Source: Streptomyces sp. TRM70350 (GTDB lineage: Bacteria > Actinomycetota > Actinomycetes > Streptomycetales > Streptomycetaceae). Taken from it: a stretch of 64,000 bases of DNA. The stretch lies in contig NZ_JAHUXH010000013.1 in assembly GCF_019219825.1 (NCBI RefSeq), forward strand, positions 1 to 64,000. Direction: 5' to 3'. How positions within the stretch are numbered: position 1 is the stretch's first letter; each line of letters starts with the position of its first letter. Positions 1 through 7,139 of this stretch are shown in pieces. Below the pieces are notes generated by a model that was given only the letters and a program-made list of their open reading frames with translations, searched no databases and was not told the DNA's origin. The translations under genes were made by a program, and so were the position numbers.

Positions 1-12
1 AACCCAGCGGAC

Positions 13-35
13 TTTCCGCGGCACCCCCGCGGAAA
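13..35. other. Perfect hairpin upstream of accE
   Basis: Nine-base arms TTTCCGCGG and CCGCGGAAA flank a 5-nt loop, ending 24 bases before the accE start. It probably lies between accB (outside the window) and accE. It could be a weak terminator or an mRNA processing or stability element that sets AccE level. No T-run follows. Confidence 0.45.
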
Positions 36-59
36 CCTCATCCACGGAGACTGACAGCC

Positions 60-257
60 ATGGACCACCCTGACATCCGCGTCGAGAAGGGCCACGCCGA
101 GCCCGAGGAAGTCGCCGCCATCACGGCCATCCTCCTGGCCCGCGCCGCCGCCCACACCGCCACGTCCACCCCGGCCCACCGAGGCCGCGCCAAGGCCGGC
201 TGGCGCCGCCTGGAACGCGAGCCGGGCTTCCGCGCCCCGCACAGCTGGCACGGCTAG
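60..257 (+). CDS. accE: Acyl-CoA carboxylase epsilon subunit
   Basis: A 65-residue acidic-to-basic small protein of the AccE/PccE type. In actinomycetes this subunit binds the biotin-carboxylase alpha and carboxyltransferase beta subunits of acetyl- or propionyl-CoA carboxylase and stimulates malonyl-CoA or methylmalonyl-CoA formation. The visible family signature is the EEVAAITAILLARAA stretch near residues 16-30, followed by a basic W-containing C-terminus. The ATG start has GGAGA nine bases upstream. The partner gene accB is expected just left of the window but is not present here. A strong terminator follows, so accE ends its transcription unit. Assignment rests on length, this motif and the conserved position next to the conservons. 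Confidence 0.85.
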   Translation: MDHPDIRVEKGHAEPEEVAAITAILLARAAAHTATSTPAHRGRAKAGWRRLEREPGFRAPHSWHG

Positions 258-304
258 GCTGCGCCGCTCGACCGGTTGCCATCCTCGACCGGTTGCCAAC
301 GCCG

Positions 305-338
305 AGAAGGGGCCCCTCCGTCAGGAGGGGCCCCTTCT
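305..338. terminator. Bidirectional terminator between accE and cvnD
   Basis: Fourteen-base perfect arms GAAGGGGCCCCTCC and GGAGGGGCCCCTTC around loop GTCA, extended by an A-T pair. It lies between the convergent accE and cvnD genes, so it can serve both. Confidence 0.85.
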
Positions 339-356
339 TCGTGTTCGACCGGGGGT

Positions 357-938
357 CTACCGCAGGCGGGCCATCAGCGCGTGCTCCACCAGCGTGATCA
401 GCGTCGACTTGGCGTCCGCGCGATGGCGGGCGTCCGTCGTGATGATCGGGGTGTCGGGGCCGATCTGCAGCGCCTCGCGGACCTCGTCCGGCGAGTACGG
501 CTGCTGTCCGTCGAAGCCGTTGAGCGCGATGACGAACGGCAGGCCGCTGTTCTCGAAGTAGTCGACCGCGGGGAAGCAGTCGGCCAGGCGCCGGGTGTCC
601 ACGAGCACCACCGCGCCGATGGCGCCGCGCACCAGGTCGTCCCACATGAACCAGAAGCGGTCCTGGCCGGGCGTACCGAAGAGGTACAGGATCAGGTCCT
701 GGTCCAGGGTGATACGGCCGAAGTCCATCGCCACGGTCGTCGTGGTCTTGTCTCCGGTGTGGGTGAGGTCGTCGATGCCTGCCGAAGCAGACGTCATGAC
801 GGCCTCCGTGCGCAGCGGGTTGATCTCCGAGACGGCGCCGACGAACGTGGTCTTGCCCACGCCGAAGCCGCCCGCCACCACGATCTTCGCGGAGGTGGTG
901 GAGCGGGAAGGACCGCCGCTAGAGCTTGCGAAGTCCAC
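357..938 (-). CDS. cvnD2: Conservon GTPase CvnD (first cluster)
   Basis: A 193-residue Ras/Rab-like small GTPase, the last gene of a conservon operon. In Streptomyces, CvnD proteins are thought to form a membrane-associated complex with CvnA, CvnB and CvnC that resembles eukaryotic G-protein signalling. Visible motifs are the P-loop GGFGVGKTTF near residues 23-32, a G3-like GTPGQDR near residue 89, and an NGFD element in the G4 position. The GTG start has AAGGG six bases upstream, and its first 20 bases overlap the end of cvnC, which suggests translational coupling. From about residue 15 onward it differs from the second-cluster copy at only about five positions. The cluster number follows my memory of S. 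coelicolor order. Confidence 0.9.
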   Translation of the reverse strand: MDFASSSGGPSRSTTSAKIVVAGGFGVGKTTFVGAVSEINPLRTEAVMTSASAGIDDLTHTGDKTTTTVAMDFGRITLDQDLILYLFGTPGQDRFWFMWDDLVRGAIGAVVLVDTRRLADCFPAVDYFENSGLPFVIALNGFDGQQPYSPDEVREALQIGPDTPIITTDARHRADAKSTLITLVEHALMARLR

Positions 939-1488
939 TGAGCACCCTTTCGAGCAGTGTCACGTCTGGCTGGCCGCCGGCGTTCTCGTCGCCGCCGGGC
1001 TGATGGATGGCGACCAGGCCCGCCTCCGCCAAGTCGGCGACGAGGATCCTGGCCACGCCGAGAGGGATCGTCAGCAGGGCCGAGATCTCGGCCACCGACT
1101 TGATCTCCCGGCAGAGGTTGCAGATCCGCTGATGCTCGGGCAGCTGACCCTGCATCTGGTGCGGAGCCGCGGTGGTGTGCACCAGCGCCTCGATGGCGAG
1201 CTGGTACCGCGGCCTGGTGCGGCCGCCCGTCATCGCGTACGGGCGCACCAGGGGGTTGTGCGACGCCCCGGCGGGCGCCGGCTCAGGGGTGCGGCGCTGC
1301 GGCTGCACGGGCTGGACGCGCGGCGCGTTCGGCTGGTCGTACGGCGAGGGCCCAGGCCCCTGCGGTGCGTACGGCTGCCGGTGGCTCGGTGCGGAGGGGA
1401 AGTTGTACCGGTTCGGGGAACCGTCGTTCTGCCCCTGGCCAGGGCCGTACGACCAGTTGCCTGATGAACCGCTTGGGGGTGTTGCCAC
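919..1488 (-). CDS. cvnC2: Conservon DUF742 protein CvnC (first cluster)
   Basis: A 189-residue DUF742 protein, a predicted winged-helix-like component of the conservon complex. The N-terminal 75 residues are Pro/Gln/Tyr-rich and look disordered. The DUF742 core begins near LVRPYAMTGGRTRPRY and includes LPEHQRICNLC, VAEISALLTIPLGVARIL and a C-terminal VTLLERVLSGLRKL. The GTG start follows an excellent GGAGGAG site. It is about 57 residues longer than the second-cluster copy, entirely in the disordered N-terminus. The 3' end overlaps cvnD by 20 bases. Biochemical role beyond complex membership is unknown. Confidence 0.88.
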   Translation of the reverse strand: MATPPSGSSGNWSYGPGQGQNDGSPNRYNFPSAPSHRQPYAPQGPGPSPYDQPNAPRVQPVQPQRRTPEPAPAGASHNPLVRPYAMTGGRTRPRYQLAIEALVHTTAAPHQMQGQLPEHQRICNLCREIKSVAEISALLTIPLGVARILVADLAEAGLVAIHQPGGDENAGGQPDVTLLERVLSGLRKL

Positions 1489-1582
1489 TTTCTCCTCCTC
1501 CGACTGTGCCGGGCACCCATCGCTGTGGAGCCGCGTCCCGAAACCTTACGGCCACGGGACGCGAAATCGCACCGTCTGTCTT

Positions 1583-2005
1583 TTAGTTGAGAAGGCTTCC
1601 TTGGAGCTCCGCACGAAGATCCGGAGTCAGGACCGTGCCCGCGCGGTCGACCAAAAGCGCCATCTCGTACCCAATGAGGCCGATGTCCGCTTCGGGGTGC
1701 GCCAGAACCGCGAGCGACGAGCCGTCGGAAATGGACATGATGAAGAGGAATCCTCGCTCCATCTCCACAACCGTCTGGTTCACGCTGCCGCCCTCGAAGA
1801 TGCGCGAGGCGCCGGCGGTCAGTGAGGTCAGACCGGAGGCGACGGCCGCGAGCTGGTCGGCGCGGTCGCGGGGAAAGCCTTCGGACATCGCCAGAAGGAG
1901 TCCGTCGGCGGAGACCACCACCGTGTGGGACACCCCGGGGGTGTTGTCCACGAAGTTGGTGATCAACCAGTTCAGGTTCTGTGCCGCCTGGCTCATCGGG
2001 CTCAC
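1583..2005 (-). CDS. cvnB2: Conservon roadblock/LC7 protein CvnB (first cluster)
   Basis: A 140-residue roadblock/LC7 family protein, a small alpha/beta dimer expected to regulate the partner GTPase CvnD. Recognisable segments are LNWLITNFVDNTPGVSHTVV, the VVSADGLLLAMSEGFPRD strand-turn, and the C-terminal IGYEMALLVDRAG. I chose the GTG at 2005 because GGAG lies seven bases upstream and the second-cluster copy has the same V/L-S-P-M-S-Q start. An ATG three codons inside (1996) is the alternative. Spacing to the upstream cvnA stop is one base. It differs from the other CvnB at about eight positions. Confidence 0.88.
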   Translation of the reverse strand: MSPMSQAAQNLNWLITNFVDNTPGVSHTVVVSADGLLLAMSEGFPRDRADQLAAVASGLTSLTAGASRIFEGGSVNQTVVEMERGFLFIMSISDGSSLAVLAHPEADIGLIGYEMALLVDRAGTVLTPDLRAELQGSLLN

Positions 2006-2006
2006 A

Positions 2007-5000
2007 CTAACGCTCCTGGTTGTAGGTGCTGTCAGGACCGAAGCCCTGGCCGTTCGTTTCACTTCCTGCGCTGCGTCCCCGCTGGACACCCCGGCGCAGG
2101 TTGCTCAGCCTGCCCCGGACGTCCTCGGGGGCGCGGGAGACCTGTGGGCCGCCCTGCGGGGTCGACTCCGCGGCACCCTCGACCAGATTGGCCTTGGGCA
2201 CCCGCCGCGGCAGGCCGGAGGAGGTAACCCCGCCCGCCTTGGGCTTGCGGAGCTGCGCGGCCTGCTGCCAGCGCTCGTCGTTCGCCGAGCGCCAGCTGTC
2301 CTCGGCGTTGCGCTCCGCCGAAGGGGCCGCCGTGTCCCGGTTCGCGGGCCCGCCCGCCGCCTGGCCGCCACCGGTGGCTCCCCGGCGGGGAAGCCCGGCG
2401 TCGGTCAGCGCGTGCCCTGCGGTGTGGCCCGGTTCCGGACGGTCGAAGCCTACGCGGTCCCGCTCACTCGCGTCAGCGGCCTGCGCAGATTCCGTTTCGG
2501 GAGCGTACTGGTCGGCGTACCCGTTCTGGTAGCCGTCGCGCTGCTGCCAGTCGCCCTGGTAGGACTGCTCTTCGAAGGCCGAGAAGGTCTCCGACGCCCC
2601 GGACGGGACCGCCGCGGGCTCCTCCTGGGCCGACTCCGCATAACCGGGCTCCGGATAGCCGCCGTTGGTCGGGAAACCATCGCTCTGCGGCAGCCCGTTC
2701 GGCGCGTAGTACTGCTCGTCGTACGACCGCTGCTGCTGGTCCTCGTACGACGTCTGCTCCTGGTACGCCGTCTGCTGACCGTAGGCCGCGGCCTGGTCCG
2801 GGTAGGCGTTCTGGCCGTTGTCGTAGGGCTGTTGGCCGTTGTCGTAGGCCTGCTGGCCCGGCCGGCCGTCGTAGCCGCCGTCGGCGTACGCCTGGGACTC
2901 GGTGTGCTCCTGGGCGGGCTGCTGGCCGTGGGCCTGGGCCTCCAGGGCCGCGCGGCGCTCCTCGCGCATCAGGGAGCGGCCCACCGGGTCCAGCTCGCGG
3001 ATGTCGTCGGGGACCTCGGTGTAGCGGCTGTCGTCGAAGCCGAGCTCGGCGGCCGTACGCATCGGCTGCTGGTGGAAGTTCTCACCCTGGAACTGCTGCT
3101 CCGGGATGATCTGCGAGACGGTGAACTCCTCGCGCTCCGGCGCCTGCTCGCCGCCACCGCCGTGCGTGATGGCGTCGGGGAGCATGACCAGCGAGGTGGT
3201 CCCGGCCTGCTCGCCGGAGGGGCGCAGCTGGACGCGGATGCCGTGCCGGTCGGAGAGGCGGCCGACCACGAAGAGGCCCATGCGCTGGGAGATCGCGGCG
3301 TCCACGGTCGGCGGGTTGGCCAGCTTGTGGTTGATGTCCGCGAAGTCCTCGGCGGTCAGGCCGATGCCCTTGTCGTGGATCTCGATCATCACGCGGCCGT
3401 CCGGCAGCCGGGTCGCGGTGACGCGGACCTTGGTCTGCGGGGAGGAGAACGTGGTCGCGTTCTCCAGCAGCTCGGCCAGCAGGTGCACGAGGTCGGTCAC
3501 GGCACGGCCGTGGATGTCGGCCTCGGGCACGCCGGATATCTCGATGCGCTCGTACTGCTCCACCTCGGAGGAGGCGGCGCGTAGCACGTCGACCAGCGGG
3601 ACCGGCTGGTCCCAGCGGCGGCCGGGCTCCTCGCCGGCGAGGACCAGGAGGTTCTCGCCGTTGCGGCGCATACGCGTCGCCAGGTGGTCCAGCCTGAAGA
3701 GGTTCTCCAGCTGGTCCGGGTCGGCCTCGTTGTTCTCCAGGTCGGTGATCAGGGTCAGCTGGCCCTCGATCAGCGACTGGTTGCGGCGCGAGAGGTTGGT
3801 GAAGATCGCGTTGATGTTGCCCCTCAGCAGGGCCTGTTCGGCGGCGAGCCGGACGGCCTCGCGGTGCACCTGGTCGAAGGCGCGGGCGACCTCGCCGATC
3901 TCGTCGGTGGAGGTGATCGGGATGGGCGAGACACGGGTGTCGACGCGGCCGGGGTCGGTGCGCGAAAGCTGGTCGACCAGCATCGGCAGGCGCTGCTCGG
4001 CGATGCCGAAGGCGGCGTTGCGCAGCTGGCGCATCGAGCGGCTCATCTGGCGGGCCACCATGCCGGCCAGGATGAACGCGGCGAGCAGGGCGACCACGAC
4101 GATGGCGCCGGTGATGATGGCGTCCCGCCTGGCGTCGTCGGCGATGTCGGAGGCCTCGTTCACCGCGGTGTCGGCCAGGTCCGACTCGATCTTGTTGTAC
4201 GCGTTGAACTTGAGAGTGTTGACCGCCCACCAGTTCTCCGCGGTGACGCCCTGCTGGGCGAGGGCGGCGCGTGCGCTCGTGTCCGTGGACGGCAGCGCGG
4301 CGAGCCGGGTGACCATCGCGGTGGGGTTGGAGGGCGGCGGCACGTAGTCCGGGTCCTCGGCCTTGGCCTCCGCGGCCATCTTCGCGCCGTCGGCCTTGAT
4401 CTGCTTCTCGGCCGCCCTCAGCTTGGCGATGTCCTGCGCGGTACCGCCGCTCTCGTACTCCTGGATCGCGATGCCCTCCAGGTACGCGTACGACGAGAGG
4501 GCGACGCGCTGCCTGGCCAGGTCCGCGGTCTCGGGGCCGGGCTTGATCAGCATGTGCATGCCGATGGAACGCTGCAGGGAGAGCGCGCCCTTGGTCAGCG
4601 AGATGGCGTAGACGGTACGGCCGTAGCTGGTGATGTTGCCGGTGCCCAGACCGAGCTCGTTGGCGAACTCCAGCAACCGGTGCTCGACATCGACGTAGCC
4701 CTCTTCGGTCTGCACGCCCGTGAGCTTGTCGGTGTAGGCGGCCGCGCGGAGTTCCGCCAGCCGCGGCTCCGCCTCGCGGAAGCGCTCCAGGCGCCGCACC
4801 AGGTTGGGCCGGTCCGGCATGTTCTGGACGGCCTCGTCGAAGGCGTCGGCCGCCTTGTCGGTGTTCGCGCGGGCCTCTACGACTGTCGGGTCCTTCTCGC
4901 CCTTGCCCTCGAGCAGGGGCGCGGCGGTCACGTCGCGCTCGACGAGCAGTTCGTTGCCGTAGACCAGCGCGGCCCGCACCAGGCGCGCGGTGTTCTCGGC

Positions 5001-5261
5001 GTCCTCGGCCTCCTGCCAGGTGTCGATCGAGCTCTTCACCTGGAAGCCGCCCATGACCAGACCGACCAGCACGGGGATGAGCAGGATCGCGTTCAGCCGG
5101 GTCGCCACGCGCCAGTTGCGCGGGGAGAAACGGCCGCCGCTCGGAGCGGGCGCGGCCACCTGCTCCGAACCGGGCACAGCGGGGGCGGACGCCGCTCCGC
5201 GCGGCGGCGGGGTGAAGTTGCCCCGGGCGGGCGGCTCGGGACCTTTGTTGCTTCGCCTCAC
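2007..5261 (-). CDS. cvnA2: Conservon sensor histidine-kinase-like CvnA (first cluster)
   Basis: A 1084-residue membrane sensor. From the GTG at 5261 it has a Pro-rich cytoplasmic N-terminus, a transmembrane segment near 55-73, a nitrate/nitrite-sensing-type extracytoplasmic helical domain to about 380, a second membrane helix near 383-401, a HAMP-like linker, a kinase core around 480-545 (RLDHLATRMRRNGENLL), and a HATPase_c domain near 575-695 with ELLENAT, DKGIGL and RMGLFVVGRL. The last 380 residues are Gln/Tyr/Gly-rich and look disordered. GAGAGG sits 11 bases before the GTG. An upstream in-frame ATG at 5336 lacks such a site. It heads a four-gene operon; the ligand is unknown. Confidence 0.9.
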   Translation of the reverse strand: MRRSNKGPEPPARGNFTPPPRGAASAPAVPGSEQVAAPAPSGGRFSPRNWRVATRLNAILLIPVLVGLVMGGFQVKSSIDTWQEAEDAENTARLVRAALVYGNELLVERDVTAAPLLEGKGEKDPTVVEARANTDKAADAFDEAVQNMPDRPNLVRRLERFREAEPRLAELRAAAYTDKLTGVQTEEGYVDVEHRLLEFANELGLGTGNITSYGRTVYAISLTKGALSLQRSIGMHMLIKPGPETADLARQRVALSSYAYLEGIAIQEYESGGTAQDIAKLRAAEKQIKADGAKMAAEAKAEDPDYVPPPSNPTAMVTRLAALPSTDTSARAALAQQGVTAENWWAVNTLKFNAYNKIESDLADTAVNEASDIADDARRDAIITGAIVVVALLAAFILAGMVARQMSRSMRQLRNAAFGIAEQRLPMLVDQLSRTDPGRVDTRVSPIPITSTDEIGEVARAFDQVHREAVRLAAEQALLRGNINAIFTNLSRRNQSLIEGQLTLITDLENNEADPDQLENLFRLDHLATRMRRNGENLLVLAGEEPGRRWDQPVPLVDVLRAASSEVEQYERIEISGVPEADIHGRAVTDLVHLLAELLENATTFSSPQTKVRVTATRLPDGRVMIEIHDKGIGLTAEDFADINHKLANPPTVDAAISQRMGLFVVGRLSDRHGIRVQLRPSGEQAGTTSLVMLPDAITHGGGGEQAPEREEFTVSQIIPEQQFQGENFHQQPMRTAAELGFDDSRYTEVPDDIRELDPVGRSLMREERRAALEAQAHGQQPAQEHTESQAYADGGYDGRPGQQAYDNGQQPYDNGQNAYPDQAAAYGQQTAYQEQTSYEDQQQRSYDEQYYAPNGLPQSDGFPTNGGYPEPGYAESAQEEPAAVPSGASETFSAFEEQSYQGDWQQRDGYQNGYADQYAPETESAQAADASERDRVGFDRPEPGHTAGHALTDAGLPRRGATGGGQAAGGPANRDTAAPSAERNAEDSWRSANDERWQQAAQLRKPKAGGVTSSGLPRRVPKANLVEGAAESTPQGGPQVSRAPEDVRGRLSNLRRGVQRGRSAGSETNGQGFGPDSTYNQER

Positions 5262-5650
5262 TCGACCAACAACCTCTCGGCGGCGGGCACCTACGTCGTG
5301 CCGCAGTGTCTCAGAGCCCAGTTCGCCATCGACCACTGAGTACGTCTTTGACCTTTGGGCAGTTCAGGCATTCCAGCACGTCGACCTGCGCTCTTCCAAA
5401 CATGGGAAAGGGCGGATTCCTTGTGAGGTAAGCCCCAGATAAAACGGTCATAAAGAGCGAGCCCCGTCAAAAGACGGGGCTTTTGTGCGCGCAGCGACAC
5501 CGCATGACCGCGACGCGTGGCGGTACCACCCGATTCCTCTGCCGAAACGTTATGAACACCGGAGCCGACCGTGTCAAAGGCCACAGCAGGCTCCGTTGCC
5601 ACGACGACGGCACCTACGGCAACTGCCGTACGAAGCCGCCCACTTGAGTG
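5262..5650. other. 389-bp intergenic region between the conservons
   Basis: This spacer separates cvnA of the first cluster from cvnD of the second, both on the minus strand. It holds the hairpin at 5460-5484 and must contain the first cluster's promoter, but I could not identify a convincing -35/-10 pair on the minus strand. A 31-codon plus-strand ORF (5552-5647) has no family resemblance and is not called. Confidence 0.6.
5460..5484 (+). terminator. Rho-independent terminator-like hairpin with T-tract
   Basis: Nine-base perfect arms AGCCCCGTC and GACGGGGCT around an AAAA loop, followed by TTTT on the plus strand. The T-run polarity fits plus-strand transcription, but no plus-strand gene precedes it. 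It may also stop minus-strand transcription leaving the downstream conservon. Confidence 0.7.
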
Positions 5651-6226
5651 TTACTTCAGCCGCGCCATCAGGGCGTGCTCCACCAGCGTGATCAGCGCGG
5701 ACTTGGCGTCGGCCCGGTGCCGGGCGTCGGTGGTGATGATCGGGGTGTCCGGGCCGATCTGCAGCGCCTCGCGGACCTCCTCCGGCGCGTACGGCTGCTG
5801 TCCGTCGAAGCCGTTGAGGGCGACCACGAACGGCAGGCCGCTGTTCTCGAAGTAGTCCACCGCCGGGAAGCAGTCCGCCAGTCGGCGGGTGTCCACCAGC
5901 ACCACGGCACCGATGGCGCCGCGCACCAGGTCGTCCCACATGAACCAGAAGCGGTCCTGACCGGGCGTACCGAAGAGGTACAGGATCAGGTCCTGGTCCA
6001 GGGTGATACGGCCGAAGTCCATCGCCACCGTCGTGGTGGTCTTGTCCCCGGTGTGCGTGAGGTCGTCGATGCCCGCGCTCGCGGACGTCATCACCGCCTC
6101 GGTGCGCAGCGGGTTGATCTCCGAGACGGCGCCGACGAACGTGGTCTTGCCCACGCCGAAGCCACCCGCCACCACGATCTTGGCAGAGGTGGTGGCACCT
6201 CTCGGTTCAGAGCTTGCGAAGGCCAC
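5651..6226 (-). CDS. cvnD1: Conservon GTPase CvnD (second cluster)
   Basis: A 191-residue small GTPase with the same motifs as the first-cluster protein: P-loop GGFGVGKTTF, GTPGQDR, and NGFD. Only the first 14 residues and about five scattered positions differ between the two copies. Long blocks are identical at the DNA level, for example most of 5925-6030 against 640-745. The GTG start is preceded by AAAGGG and overlaps cvnC by 20 bases. It is the distal gene of the second conservon operon, expected to act with CvnB and CvnC beneath the CvnA kinase at the membrane. Confidence 0.9.
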   Translation of the reverse strand: MAFASSEPRGATTSAKIVVAGGFGVGKTTFVGAVSEINPLRTEAVMTSASAGIDDLTHTGDKTTTTVAMDFGRITLDQDLILYLFGTPGQDRFWFMWDDLVRGAIGAVVLVDTRRLADCFPAVDYFENSGLPFVVALNGFDGQQPYAPEEVREALQIGPDTPIITTDARHRADAKSALITLVEHALMARLK

Positions 6227-6605
6227 TGAGCACCCTTTCGAGCAGTGTCACGTCGGGCGCACCGCCGTTGTTCTCGTCGCCGCCCGGCTGGTGGACGGCC
6301 ACGAGTCCGGCCTCGGCCAGGTCCGCGACGAGGATCCGGGCCACGCCGAGCGGCATGGCGAGCAGCGCCGAGACCTCGGCGACCGACTTCACCTCACGGC
6401 ACAGGTGGCAGATGCGCTGGTGCTCCGGGAGCAGTGCCATGAGCGCTGCCGGGTCGGCCGTGGTGCTGATCAGCGCCTCCAGGGCGAGCTGATAGCGCGG
6501 CCGGGTCCGGCCGCCGGTCATCGCGTACGGACGGACCAGCGGCTGGTCGCCCTCGTCCCCGTACGGATCTGTGTACGGATCATGAGAGGCGGTGGGCGGG
6601 GTCAT
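6207..6605 (-). CDS. cvnC1: Conservon DUF742 protein CvnC (second cluster)
   Basis: A 132-residue DUF742 protein. It has a short (about 20-residue) Asp/Pro/Tyr-rich leader and then the same core as the other CvnC: LVRPYAMTGGRTRPRYQLAL, LPEHQRICHLCREVKS, SALLAMPLGVARILVADLAE and VTLLERVLSGLRKL. The ATG start has GGAGG five bases upstream. A 111-base gap separates it from cvnB, unlike the tight spacing elsewhere in the operon. Function is inferred only from conservon membership. Confidence 0.88.
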   Translation of the reverse strand: MTPPTASHDPYTDPYGDEGDQPLVRPYAMTGGRTRPRYQLALEALISTTADPAALMALLPEHQRICHLCREVKSVAEVSALLAMPLGVARILVADLAEAGLVAVHQPGGDENNGGAPDVTLLERVLSGLRKL

Positions 6606-6716
6606 GAATCCTCCGGGCGGTACAGCAAGTTGGTCAGTCGTGCCGTCTGACGGGGGCCGGTGGGGGGAATGTGGCGGCCGGACGGTGATGTGGTGAGACG
6701 GGTGGATCCGGGGACG

Positions 6717-7139
6717 TTAGTGGAGCAGACTTCCTTGCAGTTCGGCGCGCAGGTCCGGGGTGAGCACGGCTCCCGCCCGGTCGACCAGCAGCGCCATCTC
6801 GTAGCCGACGAGGCCGATGTCCGCATCGGGGTGCGCGAGCACGGCGAGCGACGAGCCGTCCGAGATGGACATGAGGAAGAGGAATCCCCGCTCCATCTCC
6901 ACGACCGTCTGCGCCACGTTGCCGCCCTCGAAGATCCGGGACGCCCCGGCCGTCAGTGAGGTGAGCCCCGACGCGACCGCCGCCAGCTGGTCCGCGCGGT
7001 CGCGCGGAAAGCCCTCCGACATCGCCAGAAGGAGTCCGTCGGCGGACACGACGACGGTGTGGGACACCCCGGGGGTGTTGTCCACGAAGTTGGTGATCAA
7101 CCAGTTCAGGTTCTGTGCCGCCTGGCTCATCGGACTCAA
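6717..7139 (-). CDS. cvnB1: Conservon roadblock/LC7 protein CvnB (second cluster)
   Basis: A 140-residue roadblock/LC7 protein, predicted partner of the adjacent small GTPase. It starts at a TTG immediately after the cvnA stop, with AGGAG six bases upstream in the end of cvnA. An ATG three codons in (7130) is also possible. The sequence matches the first-cluster CvnB at all but about eight positions, with changes such as S/N and N/A in the FEGG-V-QTVVEMERG segment. Expression is probably translationally coupled to cvnA. Confidence 0.88.
   Translation of the reverse strand: MSPMSQAAQNLNWLITNFVDNTPGVSHTVVVSADGLLLAMSEGFPRDRADQLAAVASGLTSLTAGASRIFEGGNVAQTVVEMERGFLFLMSISDGSSLAVLAHPDADIGLVGYEMALLVDRAGAVLTPDLRAELQGSLLH

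Noticed and set aside
1587..3584. 665-codon plus-strand open frame opposite cvnB/cvnA
   Set aside because: It is a high-GC shadow of the minus-strand genes: Arg/Leu/Val-rich, no domain, and the minus-strand proteins are clearly real.
5552..5647. 31-codon plus-strand ORF between the conservons
   Set aside because: No ribosome site, no recognisable family, and typical chance length for this base composition.
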